A stretch of DNA of 64,000 nucleotides, from contig NZ_CP170633.1 in the NCBI RefSeq assembly GCF_042932805.1, positions 124,001 to 188,000 of the forward strand, written 5' to 3'. Positions within the stretch are counted from its first letter, which is position 1; every line of letters begins with the position of its first letter. Below the pieces are notes generated by a model that saw only the letters and a list, made by a program, of their open reading frames with translations, was not told the origin of the DNA and made no database searches. The position numbers and the translations under genes were made by a program. The stretch comes from Ascidiaceihabitans sp029251465 (GTDB taxonomy: Bacteria; Pseudomonadota; Alphaproteobacteria; Rhodobacterales; Rhodobacteraceae). Positions 48,776 to 58,183 of this stretch are shown in pieces.

Positions 48776-50284
48776 TCAGGACACATAGCCAAATGCGATT
48801 TTCGGGATGGGGGTTGCGTCAAGCCACACGCTTTTGGCGCTTGTGTATTCCATCAAAGCGTCGGTACCGCTGGATCGCCCGAAACCGGAATTCAAGGAGC
48901 CACCAAAGGGCGAGGACACGTGGATCGCCTTGTAGCTGTTGATCCAGAACGTGCCTGCGCGCACGGCGTCGGCCATGCGATGGGCGCGCCCGACATCCGA
49001 TGTCCAGACGGCACCTGCCAGTCCGAATTGCGTGTCGTTGGCCAGCGCGATTGCCTCTTGTTCGTCCGCGAAAGGGATGGCCGTGACGACCGGCCCAAAG
49101 ATTTCGGTCTGCGCGGCGTTTGCGTTATTTTTCAAACCGTTCAGGACGGTTGGCGCAACAAAATATCCGGTGTCCGGGGTTGCGTCGCGACTGCGCACAT
49201 CGGCCCCGTCTGCGCGTGCGGATGTGATCATGCCGGACACATGCGCAAACTGGCGCGCGTTGCTGATCGGCCCGATTTCGGTTGCATCGTCCAACGGATC
49301 GCCCAAGGTGATTGCGTTCATGCCCTCTGACAACATGTCGATCATTTGCGCGTGCACGGATTGGTGCACCAGCAGGCGTGAGCCCGCCACACAACTTTGC
49401 CCCGCACCCGAAAAGATCGCCGCCTGCGCGCCCAAACACGCGTGTTTCAGATTGGCGTCGTCAAACACGATGTTGGCCGATTTCCCGCCCAGTTCTAGCA
49501 CCGCAGGTTTGAGCGCTGAAGCCGCGGCGATTGCCACCCGCCGTCCGGTTTCGGGGGATCCGACGAAGATAACCTTGCGCACGGCCTTGTGTTCAATCGC
49601 AGCTTGGCCAGTAGTCGGGCCAAGACCGCAGAGCACATTGACCAGCCCTTTTGGCAGCCCCGCGTTCTCCGCGATTTTAACCAGAGCGACGGTGGTCACG
49701 GGCGTCAGTTCACTGGGTTTGATCACGACGCCGTTGCCGGTCGCGATTGCGGGTGCGATCTGCCAACCGGCAGTGAAAATCGGCGCATTCCAAGGGGTGA
49801 TTTGGAACACAACGCCCAAAGGTTCGCGCAGGGTGTAGTTAAGGTGACCTGAGGGGACAGGAATGACTTCGCCGTGCAGTTTATCGGCCCATCCAGCGTA
49901 ATAAGCGAACATTTCGGCAACTTTGGCGACCTCGATCCGGCAATCGCGAATGGGTTTGCCAGCGACGAGGGATTCCAGCGTCGCGAGGGGGGCAACATGG
50001 TCGAGAACGGCGCGCGCGATGTCTTGCATGATTTGCCCACGTGCGGCGGCGGACATGGATTTTGACCAAGCGATTTGTGCGATCGCTGCCGCCTCGCATG
50101 CTGCATTGGCGCGCGTTTCACCGGCGTCCGGATACTGGGTCAGCGGCGCTTCGGTGAAGGGATCAACAAGGGTGATCGTTGCGCCGGTTCCATCCTGCAG
50201 CTGACCGTCGATCAGGCTTTGTGGATGGGCACCCAGCCCGAGGGTTTGCATAGTGTCGACAAACAGATTTGTGCGATCAATCAT
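48776..50284 (-). CDS. NAD(P)-dependent aldehyde dehydrogenase
   Basis: A 502-residue ALDH. Motifs: ITPWNAPIFTAGWQIAPAIA, VFVGSPETGRRVA-like cofactor loop, LELGGKSANIVFDD with the general-base Glu (about 270) and GAGQSCVAGSRLLV with the catalytic Cys (about 303). EIFGPVVTAIPF and SSPFGGSLNSGFGR close the domain. It overlaps the upstream dehydrogenase gene by 8 bp. It would oxidise an aldehyde made by the aminotransferase or dehydrogenase in the same operon. It differs clearly from the second ALDH at 56606. Confidence 0.88.
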   Translation of the reverse strand: MIDRTNLFVDTMQTLGLGAHPQSLIDGQLQDGTGATITLVDPFTEAPLTQYPDAGETRANAACEAAAIAQIAWSKSMSAAARGQIMQDIARAVLDHVAPLATLESLVAGKPIRDCRIEVAKVAEMFAYYAGWADKLHGEVIPVPSGHLNYTLREPLGVVFQITPWNAPIFTAGWQIAPAIATGNGVVIKPSELTPVTTVALVKIAENAGLPKGLVNVLCGLGPTTGQAAIEHKAVRKVIFVGSPETGRRVAIAAASALKPAVLELGGKSANIVFDDANLKHACLGAQAAIFSGAGQSCVAGSRLLVHQSVHAQMIDMLSEGMNAITLGDPLDDATEIGPISNARQFAHVSGMITSARADGADVRSRDATPDTGYFVAPTVLNGLKNNANAAQTEIFGPVVTAIPFADEQEAIALANDTQFGLAGAVWTSDVGRAHRMADAVRAGTFWINSYKAIHVSSPFGGSLNSGFGRSSGTDALMEYTSAKSVWLDATPIPKIAFGYVS

Positions 50285-51137
50285 TGGTGTCGCCTTGTTT
50301 TACAATTTCGTTGAAATCTGCGGCGTCGGCAATGGAGGGCGACTGGTTCAGCCAGATGTCGGCGATGTTTTCAAAACCGTTCAGGGCGACACCGGTGTCT
50401 TTTGCCAGCGCCAAAGCGAGGCCCACGTCCTTGCGCATGAGGCCCATGGTGAACCCGGAATCAAACCCGTCGTTGAGCACCCATTTGGGAAAGTTGACTT
50501 CGCTAACGCCGCTGCGCCCTGACCCAGCATTGATCCCGTCCAGCAAATCGGCGGCGTTCACGCCTGCGGCTTCGCCCAAACGCACGGCCTCGGCGACCAG
50601 CACAAGATTGGCGGCGCACAGCATGTTGTTGGCGATTTTGGCGGCGTGACCGGCACCGGATTTACCGACGATCACGGTCTTGGCCGTCAGTATGTCGAGC
50701 ACCGGCGCGAGCCGTTTGATCGCATCCGTATCGCCGCCCAACAGCATCGTCATCGTGCCTGCGTTTGCTGCCGCCGGACCGCCGCTGACGGGACCGTCGA
50801 TAAATGCGAAACCGTGCTGTTCGCCCAACGCGGACATCGCCTGCGAGGTGGCGGGAACCGATGTCGAAGTGTCGAGGATGATTGCGCCCTGACGAATGTG
50901 TGGCGCGATGTCGTTCATAACAGCGGCGACGATTTCGGCCTTGGGTAAGGACAGGATGATGATGTCACAAAGGCTGGCCAATTCCGCTGCCGTGTCAGTG
51001 GTTTGCGCGCCGGTGTCTGCCATGCGCAAGCGGGTTGTTGGATCAGGGTCAAAGCACCTGACGCCCAACCCCGCACCCAGCAATTGGGCGACCATGCCGC
51101 CGCCCATATTCCCACATCCAATGACGCCTATGTCCAC
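50277..51137 (-). CDS. 3-hydroxyisobutyrate dehydrogenase-family oxidoreductase
   Basis: A 286-residue beta-hydroxyacid dehydrogenase. The Rossmann loop is IGVIGCGNMGGGM (about residues 3-15), DGPVSGGPAAANAGTMT is the substrate-binding signature (about 117-133) and the catalytic lysine is in GAGHAAKIANN (about 165-175). The start codon is GTG. Family members act on 3-hydroxyisobutyrate, tartronate semialdehyde or related acids; this one cannot be assigned. It lies between an aminotransferase and an aldehyde dehydrogenase in the IclR operon. Confidence 0.85.
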   Translation of the reverse strand: MDIGVIGCGNMGGGMVAQLLGAGLGVRCFDPDPTTRLRMADTGAQTTDTAAELASLCDIIILSLPKAEIVAAVMNDIAPHIRQGAIILDTSTSVPATSQAMSALGEQHGFAFIDGPVSGGPAAANAGTMTMLLGGDTDAIKRLAPVLDILTAKTVIVGKSGAGHAAKIANNMLCAANLVLVAEAVRLGEAAGVNAADLLDGINAGSGRSGVSEVNFPKWVLNDGFDSGFTMGLMRKDVGLALALAKDTGVALNGFENIADIWLNQSPSIADAADFNEIVKQGDTND

Positions 51138-51175
51138 GGTTCATCCTTTCGCAAGCAGTGCTATAAAAAGCGAGC

Positions 51176-52528
51176 TTACGCGTGGGACAGCCCATGATCT
51201 AGGTCCGACAGGATTTTGTTCACGTCGTTTTCGGTCAAGACCAAAGGCGGTGAGAAAATCATGTTCGGGCCGGACACGCGCACCATCGTGCCGCTGGCGT
51301 ACGTTGCATCAAAGATGCGTGCGCTTGTTGCCTTGTCGAGCGGGGTTTTCGCGTCGCGATCAGACACCAATTCGATGGCACACATCAGGCCGTGACCGCC
51401 ACGCACATCGCCGATGACGTCGTGTTTGTATTGCAGCGCCATCAACCCGTTGTGCAACTGGGTACCACGCGCGGCGGCATTTACCGGCACGTCCAGACGC
51501 AGGGTTTCCTTGAGGCAAGCGATCGCGGCTGCGGCCCCGACGGGGTGGCCTGAATAGGTGTACCCCGAACCGACGAATGCTTTGCCCATCGTGTCATTTT
51601 CGAACACCTCTGCCACGTGATCTGCGATCATCGCCGCCCCGAAGGGAAAGTAACCGTTGGTGATCGCTTTGGCTGTGGCCATCAGGTCGGGTTTGACGCC
51701 CCAGTGGCGCGAACCGGTCCATGATCCTGTGCGCCCAAAGGCTGTTATGACCTCATCCGCGATCAGCAAAATACCGTGGCGATCACAGATGTCGCGCACG
51801 CCCGGCATAAAGGATGGATGCGGTGGAATGACGCCGCCTGCGCCCAAGATCGGCTCCATGATGAAAGCGGCAATCGTTTCCGCCCCTTGAAATGCGATCT
51901 CGTCCTCAAGCGCGTTCAGACACAGCTGCGACAGGCGTTCAGGATCGCTTTCGTTAAACGGATTCCGGTAGGTGTAGGGGGCGGGAATGTGGTGGCAGCC
52001 GGGCATCATCGGTTCGTACTGCGTGCGGAAATTCGAATTGCCGTTGATCGACGCGCCGCCTGTATGCGTGCCGTGATAGCCCTTTTTCAAGGACAGATAT
52101 TTGATGCGGCCCTGCTGGCCTTTGATCTTGTGATACTGGCGCGCAAGGCGCAGACAGATTTCGATGCTGTCAGAGCCACCTGAGGTGAAAAACGCGCGCG
52201 TTAACCCTTCGGGGGCGAAAAATTCGCGCAGCATGTAGCTAAGTTCGATGACCTGGTCGTTCGATGTGCCGCGAAAGGTGGAATAGTAGGGCAGGGCGTC
52301 CATTTGCGCGTTCACCGCGTCTTTGACCGGTTGGCAGGAATAGCCCAAATTCACGTTCCACAAACCACCCACGGCGTCGATGGTTTCGTGCCCGTCCACG
52401 TCGGTAATCCGCACGCCTTGACCGCCTGTGACGATCTTTGGCGGGTTGGCTACGCTGTCGGCAGGATGCGACATCGGGTGCCACATGTGGCGGGCATTGT
52501 TCTCTTTCAGGAAATTCTCGTCTTTCAT
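51176..52528 (-). CDS. class III (omega) aminotransferase
   Basis: A 450-residue PLP enzyme starting MKDENFLKENNARHMWHPMSHP, a start typical of omega-amino acid:pyruvate and polyamine aminotransferases. FTSGGSDSIEICLRLARQ binds the cofactor phosphate, LLIADEVITAFGRTG holds the PLP Asp, and MATAKAITNGYFPFGA holds the lysine. It would move an amino group from an omega-amino acid or amine to pyruvate, giving a semialdehyde for the neighbouring dehydrogenases. It lies 39 bp after the IclR gene. Confidence 0.88.
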   Translation of the reverse strand: MKDENFLKENNARHMWHPMSHPADSVANPPKIVTGGQGVRITDVDGHETIDAVGGLWNVNLGYSCQPVKDAVNAQMDALPYYSTFRGTSNDQVIELSYMLREFFAPEGLTRAFFTSGGSDSIEICLRLARQYHKIKGQQGRIKYLSLKKGYHGTHTGGASINGNSNFRTQYEPMMPGCHHIPAPYTYRNPFNESDPERLSQLCLNALEDEIAFQGAETIAAFIMEPILGAGGVIPPHPSFMPGVRDICDRHGILLIADEVITAFGRTGSWTGSRHWGVKPDLMATAKAITNGYFPFGAAMIADHVAEVFENDTMGKAFVGSGYTYSGHPVGAAAAIACLKETLRLDVPVNAAARGTQLHNGLMALQYKHDVIGDVRGGHGLMCAIELVSDRDAKTPLDKATSARIFDATYASGTMVRVSGPNMIFSPPLVLTENDVNKILSDLDHGLSHA

Positions 52529-52567
52529 GGGGCTCTCTTTTCGGGCGTTCGGGTTGGGCGGTTTTGG

Positions 52568-53356
52568 TCAGGCCGCGACAGTTGAGCGGGCGGGCATTGT
52601 GCCGCCCAATTCTCGGGTCACGTCGCTGACCGCCGCAATAAGATGCGTGGTGATCAAGTCGGATAGGTCTGCGTTAAATCGTGTTGCGACGGCAGCAACG
52701 GCAAGCGCCCCTGCGGGCGTATTTGAGGCGTTAAAGAACGCAGCGGCGGTGCCGATCACGTCAGCCTCAAAATACTGATCCGCGCGGGTAAATCCGTTCT
52801 GGCGTGCCTGCTCTAACATGGTCTCTAGTGCGGCCGGATCGTCGGGGGTTTGATCGGTGAACCGTTCAAAAGCATCCTGTTCGATCATGCGTTTGCGCAG
52901 GTCCGCTGGCAGATGTGCTGCGATCGCCAATCCGGACGCGGTGGCATGAACGGGCAGGGCGATCGAGGGGTCCAGATGCACACGCGTTGCGCGCTCTGGT
53001 TCCGAAATGAGTGCAGTCATTAGCGTGGTGCCAGTGATGATCGTGGCGTGGGCCGTTTCGCCGGTAACTCGGGCCAGATTGTCCAGATGCGGCTGCAAGA
53101 TCGACAGCAACGGAAAGCTACGTTCGCGAATTCGGGCAAAGCTGATGGGGGCAAGCCCGAGGCGATATTTCTTTGATTCGGGGTTTTGCTCGACGAATCC
53201 GTTGCGCTCTAGCGCGTTCATGCACCGCAGGATTGTCGTCTTGTCATAGCCTGCTAATCGGGACAGCTCGCTTAGGCCAACTTCTGGTTTTTGCACAGAA
53301 AAATGGCGCAGCAGTGATAACGCCTTGTCTACTGTGCCCATGGTTGGTTTGGCCAT
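52568..53356 (-). CDS. IclR-family transcriptional regulator
   Basis: A 262-residue regulator. The N-terminal winged helix is GTVDKALSLLRHFS, then VGLSELSRLAGYDKTTILRCMNALERNGFV (about residues 7-55, given in two parts), followed by an IclR effector domain (about 80-250) with PVHATASGLAIAAHLP near residue 136. It is divergent from tctC across 155 bp and heads the minus-strand operon, so it likely controls both directions. An effector from the transported substrate pathway is expected. Confidence 0.9.
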   Translation of the reverse strand: MAKPTMGTVDKALSLLRHFSVQKPEVGLSELSRLAGYDKTTILRCMNALERNGFVEQNPESKKYRLGLAPISFARIRERSFPLLSILQPHLDNLARVTGETAHATIITGTTLMTALISEPERATRVHLDPSIALPVHATASGLAIAAHLPADLRKRMIEQDAFERFTDQTPDDPAALETMLEQARQNGFTRADQYFEADVIGTAAAFFNASNTPAGALAVAAVATRFNADLSDLITTHLIAAVSDVTRELGGTMPARSTVAA

Positions 53357-53433
53357 TTGCGTCGGGTTCCTTTGGATTGGCGACTTGGTCTTTAAGAAAT
53401 GTTGACAGAAGAAATTGCTCAGTGCAAACTATA

Positions 53434-53461
53434 TGTACCGTCGGTAACAATAGTGTACCGT
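53434..53461. promoter_or_regulatory. probable IclR operator in the divergent promoter region
   Basis: TGTACCGT occurs at 53434-53441 and again at 53454-53461, starts 20 bp apart (two helical turns). The first copy is part of the palindrome TACCGTCGGTA. TTGACA lies at 53402-53407. Position between the IclR gene and tctC, plus the repeat arrangement, suggest the regulator's binding site; this is inference. Confidence 0.55.
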
Positions 53462-53517
53462 TGAGTGAATAAGGTCAAGATCAAAAGATCGAAAGACCAC
53501 CATCCAGGGAGATGACT

Positions 53518-54465
53518 ATGAAGAATTTCACCAAGGCCATTCTGGCAGCAAGCACGGCAATGACCGTTCTTGCGATGCCAGTTGCGGCTGTTGCAGAGTA
53601 CCCAGAGAAGCCGGTTTCGTTTGTTGTGCCGTGGCCTCCCGGTGATCTAGAAGACGTGCTGACGCGCTACATTGCGGAAGATTTTCAAGCCAAATACGGC
53701 TCGCCTGCGGCCGTTGTGAACAAGCCAGGCGGCGGCGGTGGCCCGTTCCCCGGCGCGATTGATGTCGCGAACGCACCGGCAGATGGCTACACCATCGGGT
53801 CGTTCATCATTGCGGTTCCGGTTGTTGGCCCGAACATCGGTATCCCAGAGCTTGCGCCAAACCCGTTTGAGCCACTTGGCACGTTCCTGACCTACCCGTT
53901 TGTGATCGTTGCAGGGGCCGACGCACCCTATGATGACATCGCAGGCTTGGCCGCGCATGCCAAAGACAACGACGTTGTTTTGGGCCACTTTGGCGCGCCT
54001 TTGGTTCCGACCAAAGTGACGATGGCCTTGGCAAAATCGCAAGGGTTTGAATTTGCCTCTGACGCGGCATTCGACGCGCTGGATTGCAACACGCTGGCCT
54101 CTGGCGACGTGGATGTGATGAACACAACATTGCAGTTGGTTTTGCCGTGCTTGGACACGGTAAAAGTGCTGGCATCCATCGGCGGCGAACGCATCGCGCT
54201 GACGCCTGACACACCAACTGTTGCCGAAATCGATCCGGCGCTGAACATCTCGTTGTGGAACGGTTTGTTTGTGCACAAAGACACCCCTGCGGGCGTGCGC
54301 GAAAAGATCATCGCGGTTGCTGAGGAGACGATGAAGTCCGAGCGGGCGCTAAAGCTGGCCGCAGATACCGGTGCTTTGGTCTATTGGCAGAACGCAGACG
54401 ATTCCACTGCTCTGATCGAAAATGACATCAAAACTTTGGGCGCGATTAACGCGTCGCTCGAGTAA
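53518..54465 (+). CDS. tctC: tripartite tricarboxylate transporter substrate-binding protein (TctC family)
   Basis: A 315-residue periplasmic binding protein. The start at 53518 has AGGGAG 6 bases upstream; an ATG at 53512 overlaps that site and is less likely. The signal peptide is about 24 residues, cut after VAAVA. The mature part begins EYPEKPVSFVVPWPPGD, typical of the Bug/TctC family, with NKPGGGGGPFPGAIDVANAPADGY. It would bind a carboxylate and present it to TctA/TctB. The usual GG-D carboxylate loop is altered (PPGDLEDVL), so the ligand may be unusual. Confidence 0.88.
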   Translation: MKNFTKAILAASTAMTVLAMPVAAVAEYPEKPVSFVVPWPPGDLEDVLTRYIAEDFQAKYGSPAAVVNKPGGGGGPFPGAIDVANAPADGYTIGSFIIAVPVVGPNIGIPELAPNPFEPLGTFLTYPFVIVAGADAPYDDIAGLAAHAKDNDVVLGHFGAPLVPTKVTMALAKSQGFEFASDAAFDALDCNTLASGDVDVMNTTLQLVLPCLDTVKVLASIGGERIALTPDTPTVAEIDPALNISLWNGLFVHKDTPAGVREKIIAVAEETMKSERALKLAADTGALVYWQNADDSTALIENDIKTLGAINASLE

Positions 54466-54475
54466 TCTGACGTCG

Positions 54476-54503
54476 CAGCGCTGCCTTGAAACGGGCGGCG
54501 CTG
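54476..54503 (+). other. hairpin between tctC and tctB
   Basis: CAGCGCTGCC pairs with GGCGGCGCTG (one T-G pair) around an 8-base loop, 10 bp after the tctC stop, without a T run. As at xylF-xylH, it probably protects the mRNA of the binding-protein gene. Confidence 0.55.
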
Positions 54504-54533
54504 TACAACTATCCCCGCACGAAAAGGCGAACC

Positions 54534-55073
54534 ATGACCCGTTTCAAAGGGCTGCAAGAGCTGTTCAAACGTTATCGCCGCCCGGGGGACATTGTCTTTG
54601 CATGGATGTTTTTTGCGCTGGCTGTGTTTCTTTTCACGCAACTTGGCACGCAATCCCCGTGGAAATGGGGCGGCAAGGTGTTTTCGCAACCTGCGTTCTG
54701 GCCGACGATCTCAGTCATTCTGATGGTGCTTTTTGGCGGGCTGCATTTGCTGTCGTCGGCTTTGTCGCCGCGTCTGGTTGGGCGGTGGAAAGAGGTCTGG
54801 CAATGGGTCAAGTCGCTGGAATATGCGGGCTGGTTTATGGCCTATGTTTTTGTCGTGCCGCAGCTCGGGTATTTGCTGTCGACTATTGTGTTTGGTCTGC
54901 TGTTGGCGGCGCGTGCGGGCTACCGGAGCGTTCGCACGTACCTGTCGATTGTCGCGCTGAGCATCACGATTGTCGTGGTGTTCAAAGGGTTTTTGCAGGT
55001 CAAAATCCCCGGTGGCGCGATTTACGAATATCTGCCAACCGCACTTCGCAGCTTTATGCTGACCTATTTCTAA
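54534..55073 (+). CDS. tctB: tripartite tricarboxylate transporter small membrane subunit (TctB family)
   Basis: A 179-residue membrane protein starting MTRFKGLQELFKRYRRPGD with about four to five hydrophobic segments (for example VFAWMFFALAVFLFTQL and PTISVILMVLFGGLHLLS). Size and place between tctC and tctA identify it as TctB, since the family is poorly conserved in sequence. A further ATG 48 bp upstream is in frame but would add a charged tail. Confidence 0.82.
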   Translation: MTRFKGLQELFKRYRRPGDIVFAWMFFALAVFLFTQLGTQSPWKWGGKVFSQPAFWPTISVILMVLFGGLHLLSSALSPRLVGRWKEVWQWVKSLEYAGWFMAYVFVVPQLGYLLSTIVFGLLLAARAGYRSVRTYLSIVALSITIVVVFKGFLQVKIPGGAIYEYLPTALRSFMLTYF

Positions 55074-55085
55074 GGGCTTGATCTA

Positions 55086-56609
55086 ATGGATGTCTTTTAT
55101 TCTGCGGTGTCGCTCTTGATGGATTGGCAAGTGCTGCTGGCCTTGGTGATCGGTTCGATTGGCGGCGTCATTATCGGGGCTATTCCGGGTGTCGGCGCGG
55201 CTGTTGCGATCGCCATTTTGCTGCCCGCAACGTTTGCGATGCCGCCGCTTGTTGGCCTGACAATGCTGCTGGGGATCTACGGTTCATCCATGTACGGCGG
55301 CGCGCTGCCTGCGGTTTTGATTAACACGCCCGGCACTGCCGTAAACGCGCTGACAACCTATGACGGCTATCCGATGACGCAACGGGGCGAGGCGCGGCGC
55401 GCGGTGGCTCTGGCCTATTCCGCCAGCTTTTTTGGCGGCATATTTTCGATTGTCGCGCTGATTTTGTTGGCTCCGTTGTTGGCCAAGATCGCACCGCATT
55501 TCGGTTCTCGCGAGATTTTTCTAGCTGCAGCGTTGGGTCTGATACTGGTCGTTCTGGCGCACCGGGGGCAGATCTTTGCTGCGGGTATGCTCGCGTCGTT
55601 TGGCATTTTTTTGCAGATGGTCGGGCTCGAGCCTGTGACCTATTCGCGCCGCTTTACGTTTGACCAAAGTTGGCTGACATCAGGCGTTGATCTGATCGTT
55701 GTGGTGTTGGGGCTGTTCGCGCTGAGCCAAGCATTCCTGCTGTTGGTGGAACCTGATGAAAAACCCGAAATGATCTCGGTCAAAGGGTCGATTTTCTCAG
55801 GGTTGAAAGAGCTGTGGATGTACAAACGGGTCGCCACCGTATCCTCCGGATTTGGCGTGATGATGGGCATGATCCCGGGCGTCGGCGAATTCACCGCGCA
55901 ATTCATGTCCTACACCTACGCGCAAAAAACGTCGAAAACGCCGGAATTGTTCGGCAAAGGCGCACCCGAAGGATTGATCGCATCCGAGGCCGCAAACAAC
56001 GCGGTGCCGGCGGCTGCGATGATCCCGCTGCTCGCGCTTGGTATCCCGGGCGAAGCATTGACGGCGATGATGCTGACCGTGTTTTACGTTCACAATGTCA
56101 TTCCGGGCCCGCAATTGTTCCAAGGTCAAATGGACTTTGTCATGGCGCTGTATCTGGCGTTGCTGGTGCTGAACGTGATCGTTTTGTGCTTTTTGATGGT
56201 GTCGACAAACCTGCTGACCAAGATCATCGAACTGCCCACCCGTCTGATCGGGATTACGATTCTGTTGCTTAGTTTTGTGGGGGTTTATAGTTTGCGCAAC
56301 GCGATCACAGATTGCGCATTGGCAGCGGGTTTCGGCGTGTTTGGTTTCATCCTGAAACGGTTGAATTTGCCAATTGTACCGATCATTTTGGGCATGGTTC
56401 TGGGTGGCATTATGGACGTCAAACTGCGTTCTGCCATGCCACGGGTCAAGACGCCGTTGGACATGATTGATCGCCCGATCGCGATGATCATTTTTGCGTT
56501 GATCCTGATCGTAATTGCGCTGCACATCCGAACCTTGATGCGTGAAATGCGCAACCGGCCACAAAACCCCGACACGGACATCCACCTGACGCAAGAGGGC
56601 GAACAATGA
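55086..56609 (+). CDS. tctA: tripartite tricarboxylate transporter large membrane subunit (TctA family)
   Basis: A 507-residue protein with about 11-12 membrane segments. The family hallmarks are GAIPGVGAAVAIAILLP (about residues 32-48), GIYGSSMYGGALPAVLINTPG, and MGMIPGVGEFTAQFMSY (about 260-276), then EGLIASEAANNAVPAAAMIPLLALGIPG split across the ligand path. It forms the secondary transport channel for a carboxylate with TctB and TctC. Its stop overlaps the start of the next aldehyde dehydrogenase (ATGA). Confidence 0.93.
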   Translation: MDVFYSAVSLLMDWQVLLALVIGSIGGVIIGAIPGVGAAVAIAILLPATFAMPPLVGLTMLLGIYGSSMYGGALPAVLINTPGTAVNALTTYDGYPMTQRGEARRAVALAYSASFFGGIFSIVALILLAPLLAKIAPHFGSREIFLAAALGLILVVLAHRGQIFAAGMLASFGIFLQMVGLEPVTYSRRFTFDQSWLTSGVDLIVVVLGLFALSQAFLLLVEPDEKPEMISVKGSIFSGLKELWMYKRVATVSSGFGVMMGMIPGVGEFTAQFMSYTYAQKTSKTPELFGKGAPEGLIASEAANNAVPAAAMIPLLALGIPGEALTAMMLTVFYVHNVIPGPQLFQGQMDFVMALYLALLVLNVIVLCFLMVSTNLLTKIIELPTRLIGITILLLSFVGVYSLRNAITDCALAAGFGVFGFILKRLNLPIVPIILGMVLGGIMDVKLRSAMPRVKTPLDMIDRPIAMIIFALILIVIALHIRTLMREMRNRPQNPDTDIHLTQEGEQ

Positions 56610-58093
56610 TCAGCCAATCCCAAATTGACGCCCTGCGTGATGCGCCGGTTTCAAATGCCCAACATGTGATTAATGGTCAGACAGTCGCGGCCAGCGATGG
56701 TGCCATGATGGAGATCACATCCCCTATTAACGGGCAGCGATTGACGGACATTGCCGCCGGGGGATCTGTTGATGTTGACCGCGCAGTTGCAGCAGCGCGC
56801 GCCGCATTTGAAGACGGTCGTTGGTCACGCATTGCCGCCACCGCGCGTGGCCGCATTTTACAACGCATTGCTGATAAAATCGAAGCCGAGGCGCAAAGCC
56901 TTGCGGTTTTGGGCGTGCGCGACAACGGCACTGAAATCTCGATGGCGATCAAAGCAGAACCAATGAGCGCTGCGGCCACCTTTCGGTTTTATGGCGAATT
57001 ATGCGGCAAGGATTACGGTGAAATCGCACCGACCGCGCCGGGCACGTTGGGCCTTGTGCACCATGAACCGGTGGGCGTTGTCGGCGTGATCGTGCCGTGG
57101 AATTTCCCTTTGATGATTGGCGCTTGGAAGATCGCGGCGGCCCTTGCTGCGGGCAACACAGTGGTCCTGAAACCGTCAGAAGTCGCATCGCTGTCGCTGC
57201 TGCGTTTGGTTGAAATCTGCCACGAGGCAGGCCTGCCGGATGGCGTGTTGAACGTGGTCACCGGCACCGGCATCGACGTCGGCGCGGCCCTTGGCAAACA
57301 CATGGATGTGGACGTGATGACCTTCACCGGATCGGGCGGCGTCGGCCGTCAGCTGATGATGTACGCAGCCCAGTCCAATTTGAAACGCGTCTATCTGGAA
57401 TTGGGCGGTAAATCCCCCAACGTGATCTTTGCCGATGCCGGTGATCTGGACAAGGCGGCTGCCGTCGCCGTTGGCGGAATTTTCCGAGACAGCGGGCAAG
57501 TGTGCATCGCGGCCTCGCGCCTTTTGGTCGAACGGTCGATCCATGCTGAATTCACCGAAAAGGTGATCGCGCTGGCCAGCAAAATGCAGATCGGTGATCC
57601 GCTGGATTTGAAAACATCCGCTGGTGCAATCGCGTCAGAAACCCAGATGAATTCAGTTCTGGCCGCCATCGATCTGGCGAAAGCTGAAGGTGCCGAATTG
57701 CGAATGGGGGGGACGCGTCAACTGTCGCAAACGGGGGGGTATTACATCGGTCCGACCTTGTTCGACAACGCCCCGCAAAGCAGCGCGTTGGTGCAAAAGG
57801 AAATCTTTGGCCCCGTGTTGGCGGTGCAGCCGTTCGATACTGAGGACGAGGCCGTGACCCTCGCCAACGGAACCGACTACGGGTTGTCCTCTGCTGTTTT
57901 CACCCGTGACATCAGCCGCGCGCATCGCATGGTCGAACGGCTGAAAGCTGGCGTTGTGCACGTGAACACCTATGGCGGGGCGGATGGTTCTGTGCCTTTG
58001 GGTGGCGTCGGGCAATCGGGCAATGGTCACGATAAATCGCATCACGCGCTTGATAAATTCCGCAATTTAAAAACGGCTTGGATACAACTTTGA
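56606..58093 (+). CDS. aldehyde dehydrogenase, coupled to TctA
   Basis: A 495-residue ALDH. VIVPWNFPLMIGAWKIAAALAAG, FTGSGGVGRQLM (NAD loop), LELGGKSPNVIFAD with the base Glu (about 263) and DSGQVCIAASRLLVE with the catalytic Cys (about 297) are present. The family ending VHVNTYGGADGSVPLGGVGQSGNGHD resembles betaine-, gamma-guanidinobutyraldehyde- or hydroxyaldehyde-type enzymes but is not specific. Overlap with tctA suggests it acts on the imported compound or its product. Confidence 0.88.
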   Translation: MISQSQIDALRDAPVSNAQHVINGQTVAASDGAMMEITSPINGQRLTDIAAGGSVDVDRAVAAARAAFEDGRWSRIAATARGRILQRIADKIEAEAQSLAVLGVRDNGTEISMAIKAEPMSAAATFRFYGELCGKDYGEIAPTAPGTLGLVHHEPVGVVGVIVPWNFPLMIGAWKIAAALAAGNTVVLKPSEVASLSLLRLVEICHEAGLPDGVLNVVTGTGIDVGAALGKHMDVDVMTFTGSGGVGRQLMMYAAQSNLKRVYLELGGKSPNVIFADAGDLDKAAAVAVGGIFRDSGQVCIAASRLLVERSIHAEFTEKVIALASKMQIGDPLDLKTSAGAIASETQMNSVLAAIDLAKAEGAELRMGGTRQLSQTGGYYIGPTLFDNAPQSSALVQKEIFGPVLAVQPFDTEDEAVTLANGTDYGLSSAVFTRDISRAHRMVERLKAGVVHVNTYGGADGSVPLGGVGQSGNGHDKSHHALDKFRNLKTAWIQL

Positions 58094-58183
58094 TCCCGCA
58101 AAATAATGCACCTGTTTCCCAAGCACGCCCCAAAGGGCGACAAAACTGCGCGACCGATTGGCCGCTGACGAAAGGGATATGAC

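Noticed and set aside
48776..58093. Possible recent duplication of the two aldehyde dehydrogenases
   Set aside because: The two proteins share only family motifs and differ throughout, so they are distinct ALDH subfamilies.
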